Assembly: GCA_039566865.1 (NCBI GenBank)
Contig: CM076943.1
Span: forward strand, 20,246,501 to 20,310,500
Source: Aurelia coerulea
Taxonomy: Eukaryota > Cnidaria > Scyphozoa > Semaeostomeae > Ulmaridae
DNA: 64,000 bases
Direction of reading: 5' to 3'
The notes beneath the pieces are model-generated. The model was not told the origin of the DNA. It saw only the letters and a program-made list of their open reading frames with translations, and searched no databases. Position numbers and translations under genes: made by a program. Of this stretch, positions 43,943-55,380 are shown piece after piece; position 1 is the first letter of the stretch, and each line of letters opens with the position of its first letter.

Positions 43943-45222
43943 TAGGCCTGTCCACCGAAGGTCGAATAATCGCTATTCGGTTATCTGATCACTATTCGAA
44001 TAGCAGTGAAGCGAAACGATTATTCGCTGCCAACCGAATAGTACGAATAGTGCGATTATTCGGATTGAATGACCAGTCGAATAGATCGATTATTCGGATA
44101 GTATGACTAGTCGACTGATTGGAATGCAAAATGATCAGTCAAAGAAACCGAATAGGTTGACATAGCGAATAATCCGAATACAATGACAAGCGAATATTGC
44201 GAATACTATGACTGATTGAATTGATCAAACTGTCTTGTCTAGACAGTAGGCAGATAGCAGGGGCAATGGCAAGGATATTGTTGTGTAAAACAACGAGGTA
44301 TTGTTAGCTTGTTGTATTCCTCTGCTTTACTCGATTGTGTTGCTATTTTATGGGTGAATAAATGAAGCACAATAATGTGATGTAGCAAGCTTTATTTAGC
44401 CTGTATGCATGCAGGCAAGCTTCATTTGGTTATCCCACACCGCCAGCAGCATGCTGTCCCGGGGGGGGGTACTTCACATATTTTGGGTACGGGGACGTGC
44501 CATCGGGAAGGGTATCGATTTTCACGATTTTGGTATAAGGAACGGTATCGATTTTCACGATTTTGGTATAAGGAACGGTATCGATTTTCGCAATTTTGGT
44601 TTAAAGAACGATTTTGGTATACTTTTTCGGAAAATTGGTATAAGGTCGGGTATACTTTTTCGCAAAATTGGTATAAAGTCAGGTATACTTTTTCGCAAAA
44701 TTGGTATAAGGAACGGGTATGTTTTTGAAGCTTCGATGGCACGTCCCCGACCAAAACCTGGTCAAGTACCCCCCCCGGGCATGCTGTAGCACTGTAGCTA
44801 CAATCTTGGCCAAAATACTTGGGACAAATCATAAAATTGCACTACTTCGGTCTTTGATTACGTGCCCCCCGCTCCCCCCTTCTCAAAGTTGCTTGAATCA
44901 AACGCCTTTCGACCTTCTCAACATTGAAGTAGGGGGAAGGGGGGATTAGGAGACTCTAAACGTATGTTTTCTCCTCGATATTTTAGGAAACATCATGAAG
45001 ACACTGAAATTTGCCTGCGTCCCAGCTTCTTTTGGCCAGGATTGTAGACCAAAGGCGATAAGACAATTTGCCATTCAATGATTGATTTGTGCCATACTAC
45101 TGAAATTTCAAACTTCTTTGAACCACGCCCTAGACACGCCCCTATTCGCCGAATAACCGAATATTCGGTAAAATTAGCACCGAATATTCGAATACTTATA
45201 ATATTTCATTTGGACAGCCCTA
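43943..45222. mobile_element. hAT-like element rich in CGAATA motifs
   Basis: Ends TAGGCCTGTCCACC / ATTTGGACAGCCCTA. Duplication CTTTATGA / CTTTATAA (43935-43942 and 45223-45230, one mismatch). Both flanks of the interior carry dozens of direct and inverted ATTCGAATA/CGAATAATC motifs (43965-44220 and 45140-45200). It holds the G-run-ended insertion at 44458-44779. No transposase. Confidence 0.7.
44458..44779. mobile_element. G-run-ended element, 322 bp
   Basis: Left end CCCGGGGGGGGGTACTTCA, right end AAGTACCCCCCCCGGG, perfect 8-bp duplication CATGCTGT (44450-44457 and 44780-44787). Inner inverted GGGGACGTGCCATCG / GATGGCACGTCCCC. The core is tandem ~33-bp units with GATTTTGGTATAAGGAACGG. ORFs across it are artefacts. 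Confidence 0.9.
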
Positions 45223-45559
45223 CTTTATAATAATCAGAACTGGTCCTACAATTTACACTTTCAAAAATTAATTGAAAAATGTCTTGCAAAGTCGGCAATG
45301 ATTCCCAAAGCACGATCCCTAGGAAGAACAGCGTTCTGTAGATTTGTATCTCAACTTCTGTATTATAGCATTCAGGGTATTATGGTTTTGGTGTTGTTTT
45401 TAGTAGCTAATAGAGTTTTTGTGCATAAACATTATGAATTGAATTGAAAATTGGAATTGTTCATGCTAATGAAGGCGAGTCCTGCAGTAATCACAGCTAT
45501 GTTACAACCACACGAGAACCATATGCCTTGGCAGCGGCATAAAAATCAACATTACTCAC
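45223..45559. other. Stretch without a recognisable gene
   Basis: No repeat or ORF worth reporting. It would be intron of the candidate minus-strand gene. Confidence 0.3.
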
Positions 45560-45669
45560 GCTCTTTTGATATGATAGAATATTTGTAAAATTAAATGGGT
45601 ATCTGTACATGTTCTGCCAACCCACCAAGTTGTTATAGCACCTGAAGCCTGCTGAACTCGCCCGAATGC
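45560..45669 (-). CDS. Candidate 110-nt exon of an unidentified minus-strand gene
   Basis: On the minus strand an acceptor TTCTGTTTGTTGTTAGTAG, with a good pyrimidine tract, and a strong donor AAGAGC|GTGAGT bound an open frame beginning IRASSAGFRCYNNLVGWQNM and continuing YRYPFNFTNILSYQKS. It has Cys, many aromatics and an NFT sequon, consistent with an extracellular domain. Exit phase 0 fits 37755-37809. Entry needs one base from an upstream exon that I did not find. Confidence 0.5.
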
Positions 45670-46063
45670 CTACTAACAACAAACAGAACTTAAATGCGAT
45701 ATTTCGTTTATTCCAAATTAAACATCATCAGCACGGCGTTTGAACGAAACGAGCTGGAACCGGTCTCATTTGGCTGACATCCAGGGTCCTTCGCCAGCTT
45801 CATGCCTCCGATTGGCTAGTTTTGTGGATCGTTGTGAGACAAGTTCTACAAGGCATGTTACACGATGAACTTCTGGATTTTTCCTTTGCAAATCCTTGCT
45901 TGAGTAGAAACCATTTCTATACTTATCATGAAACTGTCGCAACGCTTGCAGCGGAAAATTGGCATGCTGTCACCCAGTCTCGGCATGTTACACGCTGCAA
46001 TGTTTGCTAAAACATGTCTCACAACGCCATTGCACGCATGTTTCAAGTGACCTTTTCAAGAGG

Positions 46064-46446
46064 CATTTTGGCCTCGTTCCAGTAAAGAAATCATCCACAT
46101 AGTGAATAACTTGAAAAATAATCATGGAGCGGGCCTTTTGGCCGTTCCTACGGAATTATCCACACAAAGAATAACCTAAAAATCATCGTGAAACAGGGTA
46201 TTTTGGTCATTCCAGTAAAGGAATCATCCACATAGTGAATAACTTGAAAAAATAATCATGGAGCCGGGCCTTTTGGCCGTTCCTGTAAAGGAATTATCCA
46301 CACAAAAAATAACCTAAAAATCATCGTGAAACAGGGCCTTTTGGCCATTCCAGTAAAAGAACTATCCACATAGTGAATAGCTTGCAAAAATCATCGCGAA
46401 ACAGGGTCTTTTGGTCATTCCAGTAAAAGAATCATCCACATAGTGT
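46064..46446. repeat. Tandem array, ~68-bp units, six copies
   Basis: Landmark ATCCACA recurs at 46093, 46158, 46226, 46296, 46364 and 46434 (spacing 65-70). CCTTTTGGCC(A/G)TTCC and AAATCATCGTGAAACAGGG are shared. Units 1/3 and 2/4 pair more closely, so the array grew as dimers. Confidence 0.9.
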
Positions 46447-47642
46447 ACAACCTTTATCGAACAGCCGTAAGAAGGGATTGAGGTTAGTTATCACAAACCA
46501 ATTCATTCGGCAAATAAACAGTTTCGCGCTTCATCTACCTGCATCAAAAGATTACGCCAACGCGCGGTATTGACGTCAAAAAGGCTGATAGCGAACAATA
46601 ACAGCTAAGCTTTGTGATAATCAGATCTGAGACTGACCTCAACTGTATCGCTCTGAGCTCGGTTCGACCATGGTTCGGCGATGTAAATCTCTAGCATTCC
46701 AGCAAACCAACTCCCAGCTGAGCTATGCAGACAGACAAGTATTTCTTTTGATAAGAAACTCTTAAAGAAACTTTAATTCTCAGATCGCTAGAAAATTAAG
46801 ATATTCCAGTACTGAGAAAAATTATTCCAACAACTATTTCGTTCAGTCAGGGAAGTCCATAGCGTATCTTTAATTTAGATTCGGTTATTTCCTGTAAATT
46901 TTCACAAGGGCACAGGGAGTAAACATGTAAATTGTTATGGATATCACAAGGAACTCACGAGAAACTCTGGGTATCAAAATCTGCTAGTTTTAAGAAACAT
47001 TTGGTACTGGCTGAAACCCTTAGCTTTTGACAAAAAATACGTGTACCAAGTTTTAAAAGAAATTCACATTTTCTCCCACCACTTTGCCGAAAATTGACCT
47101 TTCATCTGATTTTTTCGTTGATATGATCAATCGAGCCTAAATTATACAGACCCCCAAACATCTGGCCGTTGTCCTCTTGTCCAATCGTTGTATTTTGCTC
47201 GTCCATGCGTTCATGTGTTTTAAGTCTGCGATCTTCCTTATCCAGACGAAATTCACAAAAACAAAAGCAAACGATGGCAAAGGCTGCTGGTCTTTGTACT
47301 CCCTTTAAGTCCTAGAAACTCTAAAACTTTTACCCTTCTTATGAAAACTTGACGTAAAAGCATGCAATATCGATTCGTTGGGAAATGAGCCCATCGAGTT
47401 GTCAGTAGACCAAGAAATAGCTTTCATGTATGCCTCCATTTGTTATTTGAAAAATTACTTCATGCAAAATCATAATTTGACGATCATCGCATCAGCTGTG
47501 CAATATCATATCCATGTGGTTCTATCGAAACAGTTGTCAAGTTTCCAAAGAGGCACCGTAAAACTCAATTTTTGCTGACAAAATGCAATGTTTCTATGCA
47601 TATGCTGAATTGAAGCTATAGGTAATAATCAGATTTACAGTT
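46447..47642. other. Stretch without a recognisable gene
   Basis: The ORF at 47378-47578 has no family features. No repeat was recognised. Confidence 0.3.
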
Positions 47643-47930
47643 TAGGAAATATCCAGTAATATGAATGCCTTGGAAACGATTTCATGCAAGGAACAGTCTC
47701 TAGCGGTTACACTTCTATACAGTCAAAGAAATATCCAGCCATAGAAATGCCCTGGAAAATATCTTATGCAAGCGCTTGGCTTGGATTAGTTAGCAATTAG
47801 TTAATGCTGCATAACGTCTACTGTACACAGCTATGTAAAATATTATCACGTTGATGTTACGTGTGCACTCCAATGGCAAAAAGAAATATCTAGCCATACA
47901 AATACCATGAAAACTCTTTTATGCTGGGCC
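47643..47930. repeat. Three degenerate repeat units
   Basis: GAAATATCCAG(C/T)(A/C)ATA, AATGCC(C/T)TGGAAA and (T/C)TTATGCAAG recur at about 47647, 47728 and 47883 with unequal spacing. Confidence 0.5.
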
Positions 47931-48637
47931 ATAAAGCTTGTTTCACACTAGAGTTTGAGTAAAAACGATTGAATAGTGATAACGCCTTTTCTGAAAGAAT
48001 TTTAAATGATTGTTTTGGTGAGTTATCGCTCACAGACGTTTTAGGGAATAAGGGATACTCGCAGTTTTAAAGCTGGAAGCAAGGGAATATTGGTGGAATA
48101 GTCTAGGAATGAGGGAACAAATTTGTGAAAAATCATATCTTTAGGGAAAAAATTGATGTATTTCCTAATTTGGGACAAGGGAACAAACAGAAAAACGACT
48201 GGGGAACAGGGGAACTATGATCCCCCTGGCGGGCCTCATTAACGAACAAAACCTTTCGAAAGCACGTGACAGAGTCTAACGGTAACACTGTCTTGCCTTC
48301 CTTAAATGGAATAATAATCGGTGATAATCACTGCAAGCAAAAACAGCGACCAAACAATTTCAGCTGTTCCTTACGTCTAATATGCGGTCTAAAAATTAAT
48401 CCATACGAAACAGCTTGATTCAAAATAAAGGGATTCTCAAAATAGTCTTGGCATACTGCTTGAAGTGTGATATATATATCAAGAACCAGCAAATAAAGCA
48501 ATGTTGCTCCATGTTTATCGTATATTAATGTCTTTATATAGAAAATACCATAATTTTCGCAGTTATTGGTTTTGATTCGACAGGCAGACACTCAAAATAC
48601 GACTCGTAACTGGTAGCGTAACACAGTTTTGGGAATA

Positions 48638-48817
48638 GACCTTTTAGCTATTCTGAGAAGAATCAGAATCGAACGATATTCTGCTACGTTTTGTAGAATT
48701 TTCGAATGTGCACAATACCGATGGAACTTCTAACGCCACTCGATCGAACCACTTGTATAAAAATGTATAAAAATAACGTTCGATCCAGGCTCTTTTGCAG
48801 AATAGCTAAAAGTCTAT
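48638..48817. mobile_element. Family B foldback copy
   Basis: AATAGACCTTTTAGCTATTC to AGAATAGCTAAAAGTCTATT, with the central TTGTAGAATTTTCGAATGTG. Sequence after the next element (49140-49195) also resembles a family B arm, inverted, so this region holds a larger rearranged copy. Confidence 0.65.
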
Positions 48818-48854
48818 TGTTGACAGTTCGAGAACTAAGGCTCTCGATCAAAAA

Positions 48855-49132
48855 GGGGCCCTCCACAAATTGTTTTGACTGTGCTTTGACTTTTCCCAGA
48901 AAGGGGCGTTTTCTGGGTTGTCAAGGATGATGCAATCTCGAAAATTCTCCAAAGGGAGTGCCCCGGGACCCTCCCCATCAGAGCTCATTCACTTTGCCTA
49001 TGAAATGACCGCTTCACAGTCACTTCTTCAAGGTTCCATCTCGCAAAAGTACCCGCAGTGTTTCCGTTACCCCAGCGCTCGTAATTTCTGGAAAAAGTCA
49101 AAGCACAGTCAAAACAATTTGTGGAGGGCCCC
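48855..49132. mobile_element. Foldback element, GGGGCCCTCC ends
   Basis: 278 bp with long inverted arms GGGGCCCTCCACAAATTG / CAATTTGTGGAGGGCCCC, continuing into TTTTGACTGTGCTTTGACTT. No clear target duplication. It sits between two family B arms. Confidence 0.75.
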
Positions 49133-49257
49133 AATTTGCGTACATTCGAAAATTCCATTTGCAAAAGATCGTTCAATTCTAATTCTTTTCTGAATAGCTT
49201 GGGGGCTTCTTATATATTTAGTTGTATTTTAGTTTATCTCCTTCATGTGATGGCCCT

Positions 49258-49372
49258 CGGGTAGTCATGATCTTTCGCTCCCCTTGGTATCGTTTCTGTA
49301 GTATTGTATGGCAGCTCGTTTGTAATCTTAGGTAATTCGTAAATTGTAAATTTTTAACATTGAATTTATGGG
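49258..49372 (+). repeat. Dispersed repeat, copy 2
   Basis: TTTCGCTCCCCTTGGTATCG followed by an AT-rich tail, matching the reverse complement of 22885-22995. Confidence 0.45.
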
Positions 49373-50003
49373 AGAAAAAGCGCTCGTAATGTTACAAGTG
49401 GGTTCTTGGCAAATTTTGCAAAACATTTCGCTTTTCCCTTCAATTTTTTGACGAAAAAGACTTAGGGCAAGTCTAGGTATGCCCCAGTATCACTTCAATC
49501 GACAACTTCTTCGCTTTTCGCTCAAAAAGTCTCAGGTTAAAAAGCGCCTTAACTTCTGGGCTTTAAAACTGCATTTGTCATCACAATTCATTAAAACCTC
49601 CCTACCACGGTGCGCAAATCAAGGTCGTTGCTCGAAACGTCCATTCACGCCACGGGAACCTAAGCAGATGCTGCGGTCACATCAATTGTCCTTGTAGCCC
49701 TGTGCAAACAGTAACAAATACAGATAGAACGAAAACTCTTGGCTCGAAACTGACAAAAGAACAGCTACGCGAACACAGGGATTCTAACCCCAGACCTCGT
49801 TGATTCATCTGTCTATTTTATTGTAAATTGCGGCTTTTTCTCGGCAGTCAACTGCTATTGCACAGCACCCCCAAGCACAAATCATGTCAGAGGAGCCGAG
49901 AGAAGAACCGCAAATGAAGCCGCCTTTAGCTAACTCAGTAGATCAATAGTTACGCAACTTGTTTTGTGGACTTGCGTCTACCGGTGGTCTCTAGCTTGAA
50001 TTT
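49373..50003. other. Stretch without a recognisable gene
   Basis: An inverted pair AAATTGCGGCTTTTTCTCGG (49824) / CCGAGAGAAGAACCGCAAAT (49896) forms a ~90-bp hairpin. The ORF at 49479-49697 is unsupported. Confidence 0.4.
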
Positions 50004-50472
50004 GGCATGTTGTAAAAACCGGACCCTAAGACCCTGGGACCCATGAGAACCCTAGGACCTTTAAGTACTAGAAATGACACCAGAGTGTCATATTGAGGAA
50101 GTTGTGTATCATTGACTTCCCCTCTTCCATCCCATGAACTTCCACTCTTTCAAACCAATGCCAGGAATGATGCAGAGAGTTTATACCATGAAAAAGTACT
50201 ATTTTGAGTATCTCCTATTGTGCTATTTTAAAGACTTTCTGCATGAATAAAGGCATCCTGACGTTGGTTTGAACGGACGAAAGTTCGTAGGATGAAAGAT
50301 GGGAAGCTCATACAACACGCAGCGTCTTGTTTGACAGCTTGATGACATTGATCTATTGTTTGTCTGTGGTGATGTCCCTCTGGTGTTAAGGGTCCTTTTC
50401 ATTTTCAGTACTTTAAGGTCCTAGGGGTCACAGGGGTCCTAGGGTATTAGGGTCCGGTTTTTACAACATGCC
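50004..50472. mobile_element. Mutator-like foldback element, family E
   Basis: 469 bp, ends GGCATGTTGTAAAAACCGGA / TCCGGTTTTTACAACATGCC with ~60 bp of paired arm rich in CCTAGGACC motifs. Perfect 9-bp duplication CTTGAATTT (49995-50003 and 50473-50481). It is non-coding. Confidence 0.9.
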
Positions 50473-50895
50473 CTTGAATTTATGAAACCAGTCGGATGTT
50501 TTATCTTGTATTGATAGAAGTAGAAAGAGTGAATTATTCTGTCAATTTTGTATCGTTAATGTCTTAATTAAGCAAACGACAAATTAAAAAAGACTGCTTT
50601 ATATTGCCTATATATTGACATTTCTAATTGAGAATACTTTCAATATTGACCTGCAACAAACTTGCGTAACAATGTATCAAGCAGGTTTCCTTTCTCACAG
50701 GAATTCCATGGACGCATGCTTTACGGTTTTCAAGGCTAATTACCACGCAAGCAATGAGATTGCTAACATAAAAGTAGGCAAAACATCGTTTAAACAACGG
50801 CAAAACATACGACCACATCAGTCCAGCTCACAATTTCTTTCCTGACAAATTTTCAGAATTAAACCTGCAAAGAGACCGAGCTTCAGACTTCTTAC

Positions 50896-50987
50896 AATCG
50901 TCATAGTTTCCCTCCTTGATAAACTGATAATTGATATAACTAGTTGAGGCGGAGTGCCGTCATCCAACCCAATAAACAAAGCAGAGA
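50896..50987 (-). CDS. Candidate 92-nt minus-strand exon (weak)
   Basis: Minus-strand acceptor AATTCAGTCCCAG and donor GACGATT|GTAAGA bound the only open frame, SALFIGLDDGTPPQLVISII and onward to RRETMTI. Exit phase 0 does not fit the entry of 45560-45669 directly, so an exon would be missing in between. Unrecognised. Confidence 0.3.
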
Positions 50988-51625
50988 CTGGGACTGAATT
51001 AGTTAGTCTAACCCAGCCATGTATCAAAAACTAAGATGAAGGGTCGCTTCACTTTAAATTATTGTAAAATTTGTTCTTATCAATATTCAGAATTAGACCT
51101 GTCATGATATACAATACGTAGGCATGCATCAGAAACTGCGACAAAACACTGGCCTCATTTTTGACACAGCTTTAGGCTATTATTAGAGGTTATTTCAGAT
51201 TTAGACTTGACCAAACTTCATCCATAAAGGTGTTACGAAGAAAACAGTTTCAGTTGGAAATGATCCTAAATTTTCATTAAAGTTAGTTGACGGAGCTAAA
51301 GACAACGGCTTTCTAAAAATAACTTCAATTCAACTCAATTAAAATGAATTGACCAATCAGCGATTACTTTTCGTCACGCCACTGAATTGAGGAAGAGGGG
51401 AAACCCCTGGATGGAAAACGCACAAGGCCGTACCACTACAATACAACAAAATAATATCATCCTCTATAATCACACTTGCCCTCTTTTCGTGGAACTTTCT
51501 TGCATACGAATATCTTCCAGCATGTGAATATATCCATCCTCCAGCTTTTCAAATTTTGTCATGCACGGACTGAGTTTCGGGGGAGTTTTGTACGTCTTCG
51601 GCAACGATCGGCCTAGGCGCCTAAC

Positions 51626-51823
51626 TCAACTGCTTCCAAAATTCATTCTGTTAGTGCTATCTCTGCTGAAGTCTCGAAGCCTAATAACAACTGGATATCG
51701 TCGTGCTCGTCCAACAACTCCTCGTCCTTTTACCTGTACCCCAAAAACAAAGTGTACAACTTTCCAACTCGTTGAGTTCGCTAGTTTCTTGTAGGAGAGC
51801 ACAACTCTGAATCCGTTAGCCAT
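51626..51823 (-). CDS. Short minus-strand ORF or first exon (weak)
   Basis: ATG in a good context (AAAATGGCTAAC) opens a 65-residue frame, MANGFRVVLSYKKLANSTSW and onward. A possible donor TACAG|GTAAAA follows residue 30. A CACGTG box lies about 30 bases upstream of the ATG, at 51855-51862. Unrecognised. It could be chance. Confidence 0.25.
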   Translation of the reverse strand: MANGFRVVLSYKKLANSTSWKVVHFVFGVQVKGRGVVGRARRYPVVIRLRDFSRDSTNRMNFGSS

Positions 51824-51862
51824 TTTGAATTTGTTTGATCTCGAGAAAACTAGATCACGTGA

Positions 51863-52191
51863 AAGTGGTGATCACCATAGGAGTTTTCAATTTTCATTGA
51901 CTAAGAAGCAAGATCTATTTTTAGCTTGCCCAGCTCCCTGCATATGCAGGCCTGGAGGTGGCTATTTATCTCCGTCAACTAACTTTAAGATCTCCAAAAC
52001 GTTATGGAATATGGAATACGACCTGACACACTGTTGTATCGATTAGTTGCAAACTTCGTTGTACAGGATCGAAATCGAAGAACAGCTATAAAATCCGGAA
52101 AATGAAATGAGAGCTATGAAAGATTGTCATCTCAATTAGCCACCAAAATAACATCTCTGATAAATCATCGATACAGGGTATGGATGACTGA
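51863..52191. other. Stretch without a recognisable gene
   Basis: Nothing supportable was seen on either strand. Confidence 0.3.
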
Positions 52192-52371
52192 GGCCCCGTT
52201 ACCATTTTCACTTCATATCGGATTGGGGGTGGCAATCCGATACTAAATTTTTCTGTTTACGCGATACCGTTTTCATTTCATATCGGATTGGGGTTCTGTT
52301 TACACGGAAACGCTTTGTTTTGTGCTGCGGAGGATTCAACTTTCTCTTACCACTAATTGCGCAGTGCACCG

Positions 52372-52489
52372 GGGCCCGGTTGTTCAAAACTGGTATTAGG
52401 CCAATACCGGGTTAGGACTATGCAAATGACTACAGAATCATGCCTTCAATCCAAGATTAGCGCTAATCGTGGTTTGAACAACCCGGCCC
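52372..52489. mobile_element. Small foldback, GGGCCCGGTTGTTCAAA ends
   Basis: 118 bp with inverted GGGCCCGGTTGTTCAAA / TTTGAACAACCCGGCCC and an inner pair ATTAGGCCAATACC / GATTAGCGCTAATC. Nested in the element at 52192-52991. Confidence 0.7.
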
Positions 52490-52510
52490 AGATGAATAGG
52501 AGGCTCGTGG

Positions 52511-52757
52511 AATAGACCTTTTAGCTATTCTACAAAAGAGCCTGGATCGAGCGTTATTTTTATACACGAGGTTCGATAGAGTGGCGTTAGAGCTTCTATC
52601 AATATTGTGCATATTCGAAAATTCTACAAAGTGCATTTTGTAGAATTTTCGAATTCGCACAATAGTGATAGAAGCTCTTAACACCACTCTATCGAGCCTC
52701 GCGTATAAAAATAACGCTCGATCCAGGCTCTTTTGTAGAATAGCTAAAAGGTCTATT
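52511..52757. mobile_element. Family B foldback, best full copy
   Basis: 247 bp, almost a perfect palindrome: AATAGACCTTTTAGCTATTC to GAATAGCTAAAAGGTCTATT with arms of ~115 bp. It could form one long hairpin. Nested in the element at 52192-52991. No clear duplication. Confidence 0.85.
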
Positions 52758-52994
52758 GAGAATGACGTTCCGCTTTGAATTGATACCGGATTCGACGGTT
52801 TACATGACATCAGATTCGTTTCATGCCACGCGAAAGCGCGATTACGGTATGAAGCATGTCGGATTGGTGCATTCTCGTGTAAACAGAAGGCCAATCTGAT
52901 ATGAAATGAAAATGGTCTCGTGTAAACAGAAGGCCGATCCGATATGAAACCAATCCGGTATGAAACAAAACGGTATCGTGTAAACGGGGCCTGA

Positions 52995-53833
52995 ATGTTT
53001 CAAGCACAGCCTTTTATTGCTTTTATCAACAAATCATCTCAATGGCTGTACGAGGAACTAATAAAAGGAATGGAAGCATATTAAAATGGCTGAAGCGACT
53101 TGCGGTCAAATCCTTCCCAATCAGATATCAATATTTCCTGTTGACGTAGACCAGTTACCCAAATAGGGTCTGGCAAAAGTTACGGCCTATTGTCTTGAAA
53201 TGACTCTTTTTATCAACGGCTAATATATGCTTTGATGCTTTAAGCAGAGAATACACCAGCCCTCCGTTGCGCCAGAGGCGAAGTAACGCAGTAATTCACA
53301 GAAGGAAGTCTTAGCTACAAAATTCAATGTTGCCACACCCTTCAAGCAGTTCCAAGTAGTGACTTCTACCTACTGCATTCCAAACAACAGATGTGGGCAA
53401 TAGATGACATTTACTAATTCCATTTTGAAAGGTTTTCAAATACTTTATAACAAGCATTAAACGTCTGTTTGCGGGTAATCAACAATTCAAGCCATGTTTC
53501 TTATTCAAGACCAAGCTGGTCTTCAAGCCTGCATTAAAAATCTTATCAAAATATGATCTTCATAGACAAGTATTGTCCTTGACACAAATACAAAGCAATT
53601 GCTGTATTCTCTCTAACTTCCTCAAGTATCTTTGGCAACTTTGATTCCCACATATTGAATGGACGTCATTTAGTTGCCATCAATAATACATTAGCAATAA
53701 AACATGAATTTTTAATGCACTACCAGAAAGATAGAGTCAATTTCACCTGAACTTATCAAGATATCTCTTAAGGGCCCTCTCAAGCAAGAAACATATGAAT
53801 CATAACACTGCTATCGCCGATCTGCTTCCAAGT
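52995..53833. other. Stretch without a recognisable gene
   Basis: No repeat or convincing ORF. Confidence 0.3.
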
Positions 53834-54850
53834 CCCGGGGGGGGAGGTAATTAGTATATTTGTCTCACCAGGATGTGTCATTTTTCAGGGTATCGTTTGC
53901 AACTAATTTTTCTAGAGCCGGGTATCCAAAGAAGGCAATTTTTCTAGAGCTGGTTCTTAAAACATGTTGGAAGAATATATTTTGTTAAATCGGGTCGTGG
54001 TGTTCAGTCCAACTTTTATGTTTTGGAGTATCCTCTTAAGCTGAATTCACAGTTGATATGACTTTCTTTCTGCGATACGGTGCGTGCGTCGATTGAATTA
54101 ATCCAACTTTGTCACATTGCCGTGCTTCATTGTGATCTGAAATGCGTCACGAACGACACTTAAAGTCCGAATTTAGCTTTGGCCTGTCCCGGGAAATTTC
54201 AGACAACATCATACCTAGGATGAAAAATTTAGGAGGGAAAAGATACTTTGCTGGGTAAAGAACAGTGAGAACTGCAAGCATAACAATTTACAACTACAAA
54301 TTAACTACAAAAATTCCCTGTACTGTGCGTATGCTCTTGAATGCCGCCGCCGCCGCCGCTGCTGCTGCTGGTCATTCAGTGTTCAGTTAGGTTCTTTCAT
54401 ACTAAAGTTTCAGGTACTGTAGCGAGAAAGCAACAAGCACCTCGTGAGTCATGCTACAGACCGCTTCTCAAGTACCCCCCCCCCCCCACCGGAACAAATT
54501 TGACTAAAAGATACCCTGCACTGCTCACTCTAATCGGCTTCGTCGACCTATGCCGAAATCTTTATGCCTAAATAAGAACCTGAAAAAGGCACAACCCCGT
54601 ACACAGGGAGTCCTATGCCGAATTTCAAGTAGAAGTGTGCCGCTAGCATTTTCAAAATGATACCGCTGGCTGAACAAATTTTTGCGAAAATAGATACCCT
54701 TAAAATGTCTGGAACAAAATTGCCACACCTTGGCATTTTCTGGAGCAAAATTACCAACATATGGCCCTCCTTGGAGCAAAATTGCTGAAAAGTATACACA
54801 AAGTATACAGAAAATGTATAACTTTAAGGATAGCCCAAGAGCCCTCCCCC
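53834..54850. mobile_element. Compound G-run-ended region
   Basis: Left end CCCGGGGGGGGAGGTAATTA at 53834, right-type end TCAAGTACCCCCC near 54468-54489. Further family-like sequence follows (GGAGCAAAATTGC repeats, AGAGCCCTCCCCC at 54840). The outer borders and duplications could not be fixed, so this may be two overlapping elements. Confidence 0.45.
54342..54370 (+). repeat. (GCC)n(GCT)n trinucleotide run
   Basis: Five GCC and four GCT units within the G-run-ended region. Confidence 0.9.
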
Positions 54851-55256
54851 TGCGCTAGGAAGTCACAAGATATGATTATAAAGTCCAGTATCCAAAACAG
54901 CATCAGCCGCTATCTGAAATGCACATGTTTATGATAAGCTTTGTTGGTAAGCGGGAATCGAAATCCAGAAACTGTACATTTCTAGTCACTCATTAGGCTT
55001 ATCTGTAAGGCAGGTCACTAAGAGAAGCCACACAGTTACCCTCTAATTGCTCCTGAGTTCCTTAAAAGTTTGCAGATAAAGATCTGATAAGATGGAGACT
55101 GGTTTACCCCAGCAGAAGGTTTACTCTAGCTATGGATAACTCACCTACCCGAGTCATCTGAAAGCTGCTAAATACAATCCCCCTTGTCAAATCACAAGTT
55201 AATCTCCCCCAACCAATGATACATATTTGCAAAAAGAAACTGTTCGAGAATTCTGT
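54851..55256. other. Stretch without a recognisable gene
   Basis: A GTGAGT-type donor (minus strand, at 55146) follows a short open stretch but lacks a convincing acceptor. Confidence 0.3.
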
Positions 55257-55380
55257 GAAAATCTCAAAAATCTTGCAAAATCTTGCAAAATCTTAGGAAA
55301 TCTCAGAAAGTCTTAGAAATCTTAAAAAATCTAGAAAATCTTTGCAAAATCTGCGAGATTCTTAAAATCCCAAAATCCCG
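55257..55380 (+). repeat. Degenerate AAAATCTTGCA repeats
   Basis: About eleven 9-12-bp units of the AAATCTTGCAA / AAATCTTAGAA type. Confidence 0.8.

Larger units (their letters stand above)
52192..52991. mobile_element. GGCCCCGTTTACAC-type foldback holding two other elements
   Basis: Ends GGCCCCGTTACCATTTTC and GGTATCGTGTAAACGGGGCC, flanked by TGA on both sides. The arms carry repeated CATATCGGATTGG motifs in both orientations. It holds the elements at 52372-52489 and 52511-52757. A 3-bp duplication would suit Harbinger-like elements, but three bases are weak evidence. Confidence 0.65.

Noticed and set aside
44405..44832. Three overlapping repetitive ORFs
   Set aside because: They translate the ~33-bp tandem core of a G-run-ended element and cross its borders on both strands.
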